A program made the translations under genes and the position numbers. Positions 56,460 to 64,000 of a stretch of DNA of 64,000 nucleotides are shown in pieces. Every line of letters begins with the position of its first letter. Within the stretch, counting starts at the first letter, position 1. The notes under the pieces were generated by a model that saw only the letters and a list, made by a program, of their open reading frames with translations, was not told where the DNA came from and did no database searches. The DNA is from Bacteroidia bacterium (lineage in GTDB: Bacteria > Bacteroidota > Bacteroidia > J057): contig JAUIKF010000045.1 of assembly GCA_030430575.1 (NCBI GenBank), positions 1-64,000 of the forward strand, read 5' to 3'.

Positions 56460-57590
56460 TCACAATTTGTTACAAAGGTCCTTATAGGCCTGACTATCAG
56501 TGCCTTCAGAAAACTCTTGCAGCAGGCTGGCGTCAAATGAAATATGGTCGGGCACCATGCGCAGGCGGTACCTTCCGTTGCCGATAAAGGTGAAAAGGTC
56601 GCGCCGTTCGAGTTTGCTGTCCTCGGGGAGGTCGAGGATTTCATTGATATTGTCGATGATGCGGCTGAGGTAGGTCTGGCTTTTGACCTCGCCATTTCCC
56701 CCAACTTCCATGCTCTGGTCTTGCCCTTCACCTGCCTTCCTGCGGATGGCAAATTTCAAGAGATTCTTGTATTGGGTGGTTTTGGAACCAAAATCTACCG
56801 TCTGGTCATAGACGCCTTTGGAGGGGATACTGAGCTTGACCAGCGACCAGTCGCGAAAGGAGATGGCCATCTCGTTGGGCTTGGGCATGGAGGCGAGGCG
56901 GATCACCCAACTGGTCGCCAAGACCAGGACAATGGCGATGAGTGATGTTTTGGCGACGAGCTTGATGAGCTGCTTATTGAATTCGCTCATGATTTCTCCA
57001 AAAACCTCGGGTAATTGGGAGACAAACATCAGAAGGATGGCCGCAACGGAGATCAGGGCGACGATATAGAGATTTCTGTAAGTAAAGGTGCGGTAAAATG
57101 AGACGATCAGGAGGTAGGAAAGAAATCCCGAGAAGGCAAGGTCGGGCAGTCCGCTGACATTCATTCCATTGTATGTGAAATCTGTCCCCAATAAGGCTGA
57201 CAGGAGGACGGTGATGCCTGTGACGGCTGCGATGCCTATCATAAAAAACGGGACGTTCTTTTGGTTTTGGGAGATGAAACGCGGCGCATGGGAGAAGTAA
57301 AAAAGCGCTAAGATGAGGAAGAGATTATTGGCCGTAGAGAGCAGATGAACGCCGATTTGGTACGCACCCGAATCCCGAAAAAATAAAGCCCAAACGCCCG
57401 AAACCACCCACACCATCATCGCCAAACTGAGGTGCAATAGTCCTTTGTCCAACCGTTTCTCCGAATCATCCTCCTCCAACAATTGCTTAAAGCGCTTGCT
57501 GATATGGTACCAAATCGCCATCAGCAGCACCGCCCCGATAAAGGAGATGAAGATGTGTGCGAGGGTATAGAATTGGGTAACTTTGTCCAT
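56460..57590 (-). CDS. Hypothetical multi-pass membrane protein with cytoplasmic C-terminal domain
   Basis: I do not recognise a named family. The first 230 residues of this 376-residue protein contain about seven hydrophobic helices (AHIFISFIGAVLLMAIWYHIS, LLSTANNLFLILALFYF, MIGIAAVTGITVLLSALLG, LYIVALISVAAILLMFVSQ, IAIVLVLATSWVIRLA). The C-terminal 140 residues are soluble, with two similar strand-turn segments (MAISFRDWSLVKLSIPSKGVYDQTVDFGSK) and a possible winged helix (YLSRIIDNINEILDLPEDSKLERRDLFTFIGNGRYRLRMVPDHI). A 7TM-type signal transducer is possible. It is alone on its strand. Confidence 0.7.
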   Translation of the reverse strand: MDKVTQFYTLAHIFISFIGAVLLMAIWYHISKRFKQLLEEDDSEKRLDKGLLHLSLAMMVWVVSGVWALFFRDSGAYQIGVHLLSTANNLFLILALFYFSHAPRFISQNQKNVPFFMIGIAAVTGITVLLSALLGTDFTYNGMNVSGLPDLAFSGFLSYLLIVSFYRTFTYRNLYIVALISVAAILLMFVSQLPEVFGEIMSEFNKQLIKLVAKTSLIAIVLVLATSWVIRLASMPKPNEMAISFRDWSLVKLSIPSKGVYDQTVDFGSKTTQYKNLLKFAIRRKAGEGQDQSMEVGGNGEVKSQTYLSRIIDNINEILDLPEDSKLERRDLFTFIGNGRYRLRMVPDHISFDASLLQEFSEGTDSQAYKDLCNKL

Positions 57591-57613
57591 TCTATGACTT
57601 TATCCATTGTGTT

Positions 57614-57638
57614 GTTACTTTTTTTAAAAAAAAGTAAC
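57614..57638. repeat. GTTAC(T)n(A)nGTAAC palindrome
   Basis: GTTACTTTTTTT faces AAAAAAAAGTAAC, a near-perfect palindrome just upstream of the membrane protein start. It is followed at 57653-57690 by CCCTTCGGCAAGCTCAGGGC and GGCTCAGGACAAG, the short nested module seen elsewhere. No gene is seen in 57691-57907. Confidence 0.8.
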
Positions 57639-57907
57639 CAAAATCCTTCGACTGTCCCTTCGGCAAGCTCAGGGCGACGGCTCAGGACAAGAATCGAAAC
57701 GGGCCAACCAAAGCCAACGCTTCTTTCCGTCCGCCCACGCCCGTTTACTCAGAGTCTGTCTATCTTCAAAGGCTTTCGTGAGGGCTTCGCCGTTCATCTC
57801 ATCCGCACGTATTCTCAAGATAAAATGCACTAGAAGTGCGAGACGTATCTTCCTTGGACAAGTTAGAGGACAGTTGTGAAAAATGAAAGTAGGTGGGCAA
57901 GACTGAA

Positions 57908-57945
57908 GAAGATGTAACAGATTTTCTTCAATCTGTTACATCTTC
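57908..57945. repeat. Perfect 16-bp hairpin with AACAGATT core (first of a pair)
   Basis: GAAGATGTAACAGATT, loop TTCTTC, AATCTGTTACATCTTC. The arms are fully complementary. The inner core and loop are the exact reverse complement of those at 58007-58042. Confidence 0.93.
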
Positions 57946-58006
57946 TGTGCTGTGCGAGCGGCTATACGCAAAATAGATTTCACCATATCTTACAGGGCGT
58001 ACCTTG

Positions 58007-58042
58007 AATACCCAACAGATTGAAGAAAATCTGTTGGGTATT
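58007..58042 (-). terminator. Perfect 15-bp hairpin with AACAGATT core (second of a pair)
   Basis: AATACCCAACAGATT, loop GAAGAA, AATCTGTTGGGTATT. It lies 16 bases past the stop of the minus-strand membrane protein gene and probably terminates it, though no T-run follows. Confidence 0.75.
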
Positions 58043-58058
58043 GTTGTGACAGAATCCC

Positions 58059-58670
58059 CTACGATTTTTCATCTCCAACTCGCTTGATTAGGTATTCCAG
58101 CTCTTTGATTTCAGCAAGTTGCGCTCTGCGCTGCAGGTCATAAAGGTTGATGACAAGGAGGGAAAGTAAAAGGAGATTGATTAATAATCCTGCCCATTGG
58201 TCTATCTGGGGGGTGTCTATTACGAGTGCTATTACCTGCCAACATCCCAGCATGATCAATAAAACGACCAGGGCTATCTTGGCCTTATCGCTCCATTGGG
58301 GAGGCTTTTGGGGTTTGTTAAAGTACCTATTTAGGTAGAAGAAAGTAGCGACACACCCCATAGATATAGAATAATATAACTTTCCTGTAAGTGCCCCTAA
58401 ATAGGCCAATCCACTTAAAAAAAGAGGCGTAATGATCATTATGCCGATTAATCGCCAAAAGAAATCGCCTTCAAACCGATGCAATCGCATATAGAATATG
58501 CTGACAAAAATGATCCATATCCAGATACCTAGCACAAAGATTAAATCAATTGCATCTAAATAAATGTATGCAAGTTCTTTGATTTCATCCGTCGAGATGA
58601 CCCACGCCCACCAGACCACGCTCAGGATGATACTGATGAAAAATGGCCAGGAATACTTAGTTTTCCACAT
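58059..58670 (-). CDS. Small polytopic membrane protein, paralogue of the LytTR-linked protein
   Basis: This 203-residue protein begins MWKTKYSWPFFISIILSVVWWAWV, like the protein at 26150-26800 (MWKFKHGWPF). It has about six hydrophobic helices and ends in a charged helix after LLVINLYDLQRRAQLAEIKELEYLIKRV, which matches the NLRDLQRREEE end of the paralogue. Here no regulator gene is adjacent. No named family is recognised. A signalling or envelope role is possible only by analogy with the paralogue. Confidence 0.7.
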   Translation of the reverse strand: MWKTKYSWPFFISIILSVVWWAWVISTDEIKELAYIYLDAIDLIFVLGIWIWIIFVSIFYMRLHRFEGDFFWRLIGIMIITPLFLSGLAYLGALTGKLYYSISMGCVATFFYLNRYFNKPQKPPQWSDKAKIALVVLLIMLGCWQVIALVIDTPQIDQWAGLLINLLLLSLLVINLYDLQRRAQLAEIKELEYLIKRVGDEKS

Positions 58671-58732
58671 AAGGCGAAAGATAGGGAATCAGATGTAATT
58701 TTGATGCATAATACTGGGTAAAACAGGGCATG

Positions 58733-58764
58733 CTGTAGAGACAGGGCATGCCCTGTCTCTACAG
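58733..58764. repeat. Perfect 32-nt palindrome CTGTAGAGACAGGGCA
   Basis: The 16-nt arms CTGTAGAGACAGGGCA and TGCCCTGTCTCTACAG are exact reverse complements. It lies between the beta-lactamase-like gene stop and the upstream side of the membrane protein gene. A partial copy ACAGGGCATGCTG precedes it. Word repeats TTAACCATTTACAATTAACC follow at about 58808-58832 up to the next stop codon. Confidence 0.92.
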
Positions 58765-58830
58765 TTTGTTTGGTGGATATTGCCGTTACATCAATTTAAT
58801 CATTAACCCTTAACCATTTACAATTAACCA

Positions 58831-60039
58831 TTATTCTCCGCTCCACGCTTCATAAAACAGCGGATTGACCTGCATGAAGATCGGGCAATCACGCCCATTG
58901 AACTGGGCGAACATAAGGCCTGCGACCTCATTCACGGGGTCTATCCAGAAGTAGGTGTGAGAAGCACCGATCCAGCCGTAGGAGCCCACCACCTGCCCGA
59001 TGGGATTGGGCTCATAACTCACCGCTACGCCCAGCCCAAAGCCCAGGCCCTTGAACGTCATGCCTGCGGCGCTGATGGGGAGATTCTCTGTGGGAATTTG
59101 GTTGATTGAGATCAAAGCCACCGTTTCTGGTTTGAGGATCTGAACGTCATTGTATTTGCCGTTATGAAGCAACATGAGGGCAAATCTGCTGTAGTCATCG
59201 ATGGTAGATACCAGCCCAAAATTGCCGCGAGGCATCATGCCTTTCAGATAGGGACTTTTGCTATTGGGACGTACCAATTGCAGCTCTTTTTGGGAATTAT
59301 ACTTATAGATAGAGGCAAAATGGGGACTCATCTCAGGCGTCACTCGGAAGCCCGTATGGGCCATGCCCAGCGGGTCAAAAATCTCTTGTTGGAGAAATAC
59401 ATCAATCGACTGGCCTGACACAATTTCGATGATGCGCGCCAAGACGTCTGTATTGAAACTGTAGGTGAATTTGGTGCCTGGATGGGTGCTCAGGGGCATG
59501 GTAGCCACGACATCCACAAACCCCGCCAGGTCATTTATTCCCGAAAAGTCATTTTCCTGGAAAATCTTAGCGATCTCTGGATCGTCCCCCATCGCTCCAA
59601 AGAGGCCGCTACTATGGGACAGTAAGTGGCGGACAGTCATGACGGTCTTGGGCTTTTTGTTGTTAGGATAAAGGCGCACTTTTTTGAAAAGGGGCAAATA
59701 GTTGGTGACAGGGTCATCGAGGGACAGTTGCCCCCTGTCCACCAATATCATGGCAGCGACGCTGACGATGGGTTTGGTCAAGGACGCTAGGCGAAAGATG
59801 GTTTGATCGGTAATGGGCGTTTGTTCTGCCAGGTTTTGGTAGCCTACATCGGTCTGGTAGATCAGTTGATTTTTGTGCCAAATGCGGGAGGAAATACCGG
59901 CTAGCTTTCCTTCTGAGATATAGGCTTCAAAAAACTGATCCAGCTTCTGGGTATCAAGGGTGTTTTGCGCTTGTGTAGAGAATGGGATGCATACAAGAGC
60001 AATTAGGAGGAACAGGTTAAATCGTCTATGTATTTTCAT
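58831..60039 (-). CDS. Class C beta-lactamase / penicillin-binding-like serine hydrolase
   Basis: The 402-residue protein has a signal peptide (MKIHRRFNLFLLIALVCIPFSTQAQ). The serine hydrolase fold shows SxxK at Ser86-Lys89 (FRLASLTKPIVS), a YSFN motif (FTYSFNTDVLA) equivalent to the class C YxN, HLLSHSSGLFG, and a GGxxS-like loop (PRGNFGLVSTIDDYSRFALMLL). Near the C-terminus, YGWIGASHTYFWIDPVNEVAGLMFAQ replaces the KTG box with IGA/SHT, as in many esterase-like members. Periplasmic. Esterase or D-amino peptidase activity is as likely as beta-lactamase activity. Divergent from the GlxA-type regulator. Confidence 0.9.
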   Translation of the reverse strand: MKIHRRFNLFLLIALVCIPFSTQAQNTLDTQKLDQFFEAYISEGKLAGISSRIWHKNQLIYQTDVGYQNLAEQTPITDQTIFRLASLTKPIVSVAAMILVDRGQLSLDDPVTNYLPLFKKVRLYPNNKKPKTVMTVRHLLSHSSGLFGAMGDDPEIAKIFQENDFSGINDLAGFVDVVATMPLSTHPGTKFTYSFNTDVLARIIEIVSGQSIDVFLQQEIFDPLGMAHTGFRVTPEMSPHFASIYKYNSQKELQLVRPNSKSPYLKGMMPRGNFGLVSTIDDYSRFALMLLHNGKYNDVQILKPETVALISINQIPTENLPISAAGMTFKGLGFGLGVAVSYEPNPIGQVVGSYGWIGASHTYFWIDPVNEVAGLMFAQFNGRDCPIFMQVNPLFYEAWSGE

Positions 60040-60111
60040 GCCTCAAGATAGCGGGGGAGGTTTTGGGAAAAAATATGCATATTTGACAATACTTATAGGT
60101 ATTTGTGCCAA

Positions 60112-61065
60112 ATGAAGAAAGTTGTCATTCCCATCCCCTCGGGCCAGAACAGCATGATCGGCATTTCGGGGATTGCCACGGTCCTGGAAGCTGCCAACAG
60201 TTTCCCCGGAGAGCATTTTGAGGTGATCACCGCGAGCGCCAAACGGGTTGAAACCCAACAGATTGGGCGTTTTAGTATGAAAATCGATGCTTGCCTGGAC
60301 GAGATCGAGGCGGTGGACCTCGCCATCGTGCCGCCCTTGGAAGGCGACTACCAAGCTGCTACCGCCAATAATCAGCCCATCGTCGAATGGCTCCGCCATA
60401 TTCACTCAACTAAACAAGCGGAGCTGGGCAGTGTCTGCACGGGGGCTTATCTCTTGGCTGATACAGGCCACCTTGACGGAAAGGAGGCTTCCTCCCACTG
60501 GGCAGCAATGCAGGAGCTAAAAATGCTGTATCCCGATGTCATCTGGCGACCCGAAGCTGTGATCACAGACATGGACGGCATGTACACGTCGGGTGGCACC
60601 CTGTCTTCCTTCAACTTGATCATTTACCTGATCGAAAAATTTGTTAACAAAACCACGGCCGTCCATCTCTCCAAGATCTTTGAGATCGACTATCACCGCA
60701 ATTCCCAGGCACCTTTCATGATCTTCAATAACCAGAAGCTGCATGGCGACGAATTGGTGCTAAAGGTGCAAAGCTATATGGAGCAGCATTTTCGGAAAAA
60801 TATCAGCGTGGAAGTGCTGGCGCAGCGGTTTGGGATGAGTCGTCGCAACCTGATCCGCCGCTTCAAGATAGCCACAGGCGACCCACCCAATACCTATATG
60901 CAGCGCCTGCGCATAGAGGAAGCGAAGCGCTTGCTTGAAGCCACCAACCACAAGGTGGGGGAGGCGATGGCTGCTGTGGGGTATTCAGATGTGAATACGT
61001 TTCGAACTGTGTTTCAGCGGTATACGGGGCTACTGCCGAGTCAGTATAAGAAGCGATGGGGGTGA
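60112..61065 (+). CDS. GlxA-type AraC-family transcriptional regulator with DJ-1/PfpI domain
   Basis: This protein of about 317 residues starts MKKVVIPIPSGQNSMIGISG; an in-frame TTG nine bases upstream is unlikely. The N-terminal DJ-1/PfpI-like domain has Cys in the nucleophile-elbow position (GSVCTGAYLLADTG) and HWAAMQEL. The C-terminal AraC domain has two HTH motifs (KNISVEVLAQRFGMSRRNLIRRFKIATG and KVGEAMAAVGYSDVNTFRTVFQRYTGLLPSQYKKRW). It probably regulates the divergent serine hydrolase or itself; 72 bases separate the start codons. The effector is unknown. Confidence 0.93.
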   Translation: MKKVVIPIPSGQNSMIGISGIATVLEAANSFPGEHFEVITASAKRVETQQIGRFSMKIDACLDEIEAVDLAIVPPLEGDYQAATANNQPIVEWLRHIHSTKQAELGSVCTGAYLLADTGHLDGKEASSHWAAMQELKMLYPDVIWRPEAVITDMDGMYTSGGTLSSFNLIIYLIEKFVNKTTAVHLSKIFEIDYHRNSQAPFMIFNNQKLHGDELVLKVQSYMEQHFRKNISVEVLAQRFGMSRRNLIRRFKIATGDPPNTYMQRLRIEEAKRLLEATNHKVGEAMAAVGYSDVNTFRTVFQRYTGLLPSQYKKRWG

Positions 61066-61133
61066 GGGGGGAAGGCGTTAACAGCAGGTTCAAGGGTTCA
61101 AGCGTTCAAGTATTTTATCTGCCGTTTTTTGGC

Positions 61134-61141
61134 TATATTTG
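61134..61141 (+). promoter_or_regulatory. Promoter -7 element TATATTTG upstream of tonB-like gene
   Basis: TATATTTG matches the Bacteroidota -7 consensus TAnnTTTG, 35 bases before the ATG. A weak ATTT-like -33 lies about 19 bases upstream. Confidence 0.5.
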
Positions 61142-61175
61142 ACCTTCAATTATCTTTCAATCCAATCCTATTATC

Positions 61176-61682
61176 ATGATGAAATTCCCCTTTCTACTCC
61201 TTGTCTTCTGCTTTAGTATCTTTTCCCTTTCTGCTCAGACAGAAGAACCTAAAGAAGAAAATATTCCTCTAGAAATTGTGGACGAGTCAGCTGTTGAGCC
61301 AACTGATGAACTGCCGCCTGATGTTACGGATGAACCGGACGTCAATGCCTTTATTTTGGGTGCAGAGGAACCTCAGCCCTTAAATATGGATGATGTAAGG
61401 AGACTGATCGGGTACCCTGCCGTTGCTAGAGATGCCAATATCCAAGGTCAAGTGGTGGCACGGGTGTTGGTGGATAAAGAAGGCAATTACCGCAAGCATG
61501 TGATTGTCAAAACAGGTCATCCGATTTTGAGGGATTCTGTCGAGCAGCATTTGCCCAAGTTGAAGTTTACCCCTGCCATGAAGAATGGCGAAGCGATCTT
61601 GTTTTGGGTGAATATCCCGTTTCGGTTTATGTTGCTTGGTGATGTGCCAAGAAAGAAGAAAAAGAAGCAGAGAAGGTGGTAG
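61176..61682 (+). CDS. TonB C-terminal domain protein (energy transducer-like)
   Basis: This 168-residue protein has a signal peptide (MMKFPFLLLVFCFSIFSLSAQ). An acidic linker follows (EEPKEENIPLEIVDESAVEPTDELPPD), then a TonB C-terminal-type domain (DDVRRLIGYPAVARDANIQGQVVARVLVDKEGNYRKHVIVKTGHPILRDSVEQHLPKLKFTPAMKNGEAILFWVNIPFRF) and a basic tail (RKKKKKQRRW). Unlike true TonB it carries a cleavable signal peptide rather than an anchor, so it may be periplasmic and link to outer-membrane partners. The neighbouring gene is a paralogue. Confidence 0.88.
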   Translation: MMKFPFLLLVFCFSIFSLSAQTEEPKEENIPLEIVDESAVEPTDELPPDVTDEPDVNAFILGAEEPQPLNMDDVRRLIGYPAVARDANIQGQVVARVLVDKEGNYRKHVIVKTGHPILRDSVEQHLPKLKFTPAMKNGEAILFWVNIPFRFMLLGDVPRKKKKKQRRW

Positions 61683-61778
61683 GGGAGAAAAAGGTTTAAG
61701 GGTTCAAGGGTTCAATCGTTGGTGAGCTTCTTTCCTCACGCCATCTCAAAAGTGATCCGCTAATTCTAATCCTCAATC

Positions 61779-62227
61779 ATGAAACTCCCATTTTTTTACT
61801 CTGCCTAAGCATCTTTATGCTTTCGCTTTCTGCCCAAACGGGAAAGCCCAAATTGGAATACGCTGTTCCATCTGTCGAAGAGGCTCCTACTGATACTTTT
61901 CCCGAAGAAAAAGAACCTGATATCAATGCCATTTTCACCGTTGAGAAAGAACCGAAGCCCCTGAACCTGGGCGAAGTAAGGAGATTAGTGGGCTTTCTAG
62001 TGGGCGCCCGAAGTGCAAAAATATCAGTGAGGGTAGTAGCTAGAGTTTTGGTCGGCAAAGAAGGAAGTTATGTGCGACATAAAATCATAAAGTCAACAGA
62101 TGATATCCTGAAGGACGCTGTAGAAAAGAAACTTCCATTATTGCGGTTTACGCCAGCTATGCATAAGGGTGAGCCAGTGATGTTTTGGGTGAATATTCCC
62201 TTTAAATTTAAAATGTTGGGGTATTAG
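61779..62227 (+). pseudogene. Paralogous TonB C-terminal protein with frameshift in the signal peptide
   Basis: From ATG 61779 the codons read MKLPFF and then meet a stop at 61806. Adding one T to the seven-T run (61791-61797) would give MKLPFFLLCLSIFMLSLSAQ, a normal signal peptide in frame with the downstream sequence. The open part from ATG 61817 encodes 136 residues with the same domain as the neighbour (GEVRRLVGFLVGARSAKISVRVVARVLVGKEGSYVRHKIIKSTDDILKDAVEKKLPLLRFTPAMHKGEPVMFWVNIPFKFKML). The rest of the reading frame is intact, so either the loss is recent, the run is phase-variable, or the base is a sequencing error. If translated from 61817 it would lack export. Confidence 0.72.
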
Positions 62228-62284
62228 CGGAATGGTAACAACATCAGGTGTCAGGTGATGACCCAGGTTATTTTTCATTTTCCT

Positions 62285-62527
62285 TTAGAATTTTGGTTCT
62301 CTGACAATTTTAGTGGAGCTTCCACTTTGGGCCTGAAACATCTCCTGAACCCCACAGGCCCTCCTTCGACTCCGCTCAGGACAGGCTCCTCTTCAAAGAG
62401 GACTTCCCACAAGACCTGGTTAGCGCGAAAACCCCTTTGAAGGGGTTGAGGCCTTGTGTGATCGGGGATGTTTTTGCCAGAAGTGACAAGCTTCCCACGG
62501 AATTTGTTAGAGAACCAGAATTTTTTT
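62285..62527. repeat. Long imperfect inverted repeat (about 240 bp)
   Basis: The left arm (AATTTTGGTTCTCTGACAA, GTGGAGCTTCCACTTTGGGC, GAAACATCTCC) pairs with the right arm (GGGGATGTTTTTGCCAGAAG, GACAAGCTTCCCACGG, TTGTTAGAGAACCAGAATT). The loop holds CCTTCGACTCCGCTCAGGAC and the palindrome CCCCTTTGAAGGGG. No protein is encoded in 62228-62709. Confidence 0.75.
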
Positions 62528-62593
62528 CAACCCTTCGGTTACCTTTTCCCAACCCCCTTCATGAATAGGCAGACACTACAAGAAAGAGGTTAC

Positions 62594-62668
62594 TGATTAT
62601 AGATTAATTGATTATTGATTGAGATATCCTAGCAAATCAATCATCAATAATCAATCAATCAATAATTC
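62594..62668. repeat. Inverted ATTAATTGATT word array
   Basis: TTATAGATTAATTGATTATT and GATTGAGATAT on the left face ATCAATCATCAATAATCAAT and CAATCAATAATTCCC on the right. Similar words occur at about 12990-13023 and 28187-28215. Confidence 0.75.
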
Positions 62669-62709
62669 CCTAGTTTTTAGAATGTTTCACCCCTTATTAC
62701 AGCTTGATT

Positions 62710-64000
62710 ATGCCTTATGAACTAAATGGAAGGCTGACAGGACTCGTATGTTCTGACTGCCCCGCTCCCCTTGCGAACACTATCGTTCGTCTCTACCGCC
62801 TGCCACAATTAGACATCATCGATGTCACCCATGGCACCTCTGCGGACTCGCGTTACAATTTCAAAGCCCTCAATGAATCCCAAGTCAAGGAAAAGCAGCA
62901 ACTGCTGGTTGGCGAAGGGAAAACCGATGATAATGGCAATTTTGAGGTTCAATTCATCGATGAATATGATGGCGGGCCGCTCCAGATGGATGTACGCTTT
63001 CCTCAAGCGCCCGACGGGCAAGCCTTTACCCAAACCCCTGATGCCCAGCAATTTACCATAGATGTCTTCCAGCCCAAATGGATTCAGCGTCCTGATAACA
63101 TCCGTGCGGTGCACGATGTAGAGCTGCTTTCACGGTATTGGTGCCGCATCCTTGAGTTTTTTGGCTTGTGGGTAATCTGTGGGACCGTCCTCGACGAGGA
63201 TTGTGAAAACCGTGTCCCCAATGTATTGGTCAAGGCATGTGACCGCGACCTGATCCAGGACGATCCTTTGGGCGAAGCCACGACGAATGGCGAAGGTAAA
63301 TTCTTGATTTATTACCGCAATAAAGACTTTACACGTACCCCCCTCTCTCCTTTGTTTAACAAAGAAGCAGGTTCACCAGACGTGTACTTCAGCGTACAGA
63401 TTCCTGGTTCTGACATCTTTTTGTTAAAGGAAAATCGCAACCGTGGCTTAGACAAAGACCGCAAGGACATTCCGCGCTGCTTCTGCGTGCGCCTCTGTGT
63501 CGAAGCGCCCAATCCAGGCGGCGGAACGCCAGATGTCGATCCCCTCTTCACCCATGTCGGCAATTACGACATCCGCACCGACTTTGATGCCAACGGCCTC
63601 ACCTCCGTGGGACAATGTGCCTTCCACAATACCATCGATCTCAACGGCATCAAGCCCAACGGTGGTGGATTGGCATGGGAGTACCGCTTCCAGTTTCAGC
63701 GCGTTGGCGGAACGATGCCAGAGGCGCTTACTGGTGGCATCATCGGCGCGGGGCTGATCTCGCCTCATACCATCATTGGACAGGTGATGACCAAGAAGGT
63801 GGATAGTAGTACGGCTACGACCACTTATGAATGGGACTATTATTATGTAAATAATCCTTCTAAGCCTTTCAACGTCACACCAGACGGCGACGGCTGGGTA
63901 CGGGTACCTACCCTCAATTCAGTCTCTACCGCAGGCACCGTGACCACGACCGTCATTTTCTTTGGCAACAGCCGTTTGGTACGCCTCAATACAGAGCAGC
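62710..64000 (+). CDS. Large protein with transthyretin-like domains (partial, runs off the window)
   Basis: An open frame runs from ATG 62710 to the last base with no stop, at least 430 residues. It begins MPYELNGRLTGLVCSDCPAP without a signal peptide. The N-terminal part (LTGLVCSDCPAPLANTIVRLYRL, VGEGKTDDNGNFEVQF) and a second part (LWVICGTVLDEDCENRVPNVLVKACDRD, GEATTNGEGKFLIYY) are transthyretin/carboxypeptidase-regulatory-like beta sandwiches. CFCVRLCVEAPNPGGG and GPCAF-like QCAFHNTIDLNGIKPNG follow, then an extended beta region. Cysteines are frequent. I do not recognise a full-length family. Similar modules occur in large structural or toxin-delivery proteins, but that is only a suggestion. 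Confidence 0.8.
   Translation, partial: MPYELNGRLTGLVCSDCPAPLANTIVRLYRLPQLDIIDVTHGTSADSRYNFKALNESQVKEKQQLLVGEGKTDDNGNFEVQFIDEYDGGPLQMDVRFPQAPDGQAFTQTPDAQQFTIDVFQPKWIQRPDNIRAVHDVELLSRYWCRILEFFGLWVICGTVLDEDCENRVPNVLVKACDRDLIQDDPLGEATTNGEGKFLIYYRNKDFTRTPLSPLFNKEAGSPDVYFSVQIPGSDIFLLKENRNRGLDKDRKDIPRCFCVRLCVEAPNPGGGTPDVDPLFTHVGNYDIRTDFDANGLTSVGQCAFHNTIDLNGIKPNGGGLAWEYRFQFQRVGGTMPEALTGGIIGAGLISPHTIIGQVMTKKVDSSTATTTYEWDYYYVNNPSKPFNVTPDGDGWVRVPTLNSVSTAGTVTTTVIFFGNSRLVRLNTEQ

Noticed and set aside
58831-60039. Antibiotic-resistance beta-lactamase
   Set aside because: The fold and SxxK motif are there, but the KTG box is replaced and most such proteins in Bacteroidota are esterases or peptidases; resistance cannot be claimed.
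62255-62440. A 61-codon frame downstream of the tonB-like paralogues
   Set aside because: It lies within the long inverted repeat, covers the nested CTCAGG module and shows no protein-like features.

Overview
The window looks like a chromosomal segment of a Bacteroidota bacterium, most likely of the Saprospiria (Saprospiraceae, Lewinella or Haliscomenobacter-like). This placement is inference. It rests on several secreted proteins with C-terminal type IX secretion (T9SS) sorting domains, SprB-like and HYR repeats, a two-component propeller sensor, TonB/OMP_b-brl receptors, TAnnTTTG-type promoters before rpsA and the E2 gene, and the scarcity of Shine-Dalgarno sequences. I see no rRNA, tRNA, CRISPR array, prophage or transposase gene.

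Layout. 1-6 kb: a CotH/lamin-tail secreted protein, an omega-amidase, a YcaQ-type DNA glycosylase, an outer membrane beta-barrel and an orphan ABC ATPase without a normal start codon. 6-11 kb: a NarL-type response regulator with a large propeller histidine kinase, then a two-domain universal stress protein; a second one lies at 12 kb. 13-20 kb: the most interesting locus, an ECF sigma factor and a membrane anti-sigma-like protein divergent from a CHAT-family protease gene, which is followed by a membrane STAND NTPase with a beta-propeller sensor. 21-23 kb: an orphan sugar transferase and a second sigma/anti-sigma-like pair. 23-30 kb: a MacB/FtsX permease, a LytTR regulator paired with a small membrane protein but no kinase, an SRPBCC protein, YjjX and PurC. 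30-40 kb: secreted proteins, a 2-oxoacid dehydrogenase E2, ribosomal protein S1 and an AT-hook protein. 40-54 kb: a 2338-residue subtilase adhesin, a TonB-dependent receptor, a HYR protein and an LRR protein. 54-64 kb: a POT peptide transporter, membrane proteins, a class C beta-lactamase-like hydrolase, a GlxA-type regulator, two TonB C-terminal paralogues (one frameshifted in its signal peptide), and a large Cys-containing protein running off the right edge.

The second main theme is the intergenic DNA. Almost every gap is filled with recurring inverted repeats: a composite element of about 140 bp with 3 copies; a palindromic GACCGCTCG element of about 220-250 bp with 3 copies that abuts stop codons; a GGATTACGC element of about 155 bp with 2 copies; perfect palindromes; long inverted arrays of short words such as GGTTCTA, TTCAAAT, CCCTGAA and ATTAATTG; and a short CCTTCG..CTCAGG module that sits inside the loops of other elements. 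One composite copy is split by a 285-bp non-coding insertion with terminal inverted repeats and a target duplication, a MITE-like element. Several repeats supply the last codons and stop of the adjacent gene, and at least seven genes share a pyrimidine leader (CCTTCTTCCCC) just before the start codon.

Functionally the segment combines cell-surface secretion and adhesion, envelope signalling (two two-component regulators and two sigma/anti-sigma pairs) and a likely protease/NTPase stress or conflict module, with scattered housekeeping genes (purC, rpsA, E2, yjjX).
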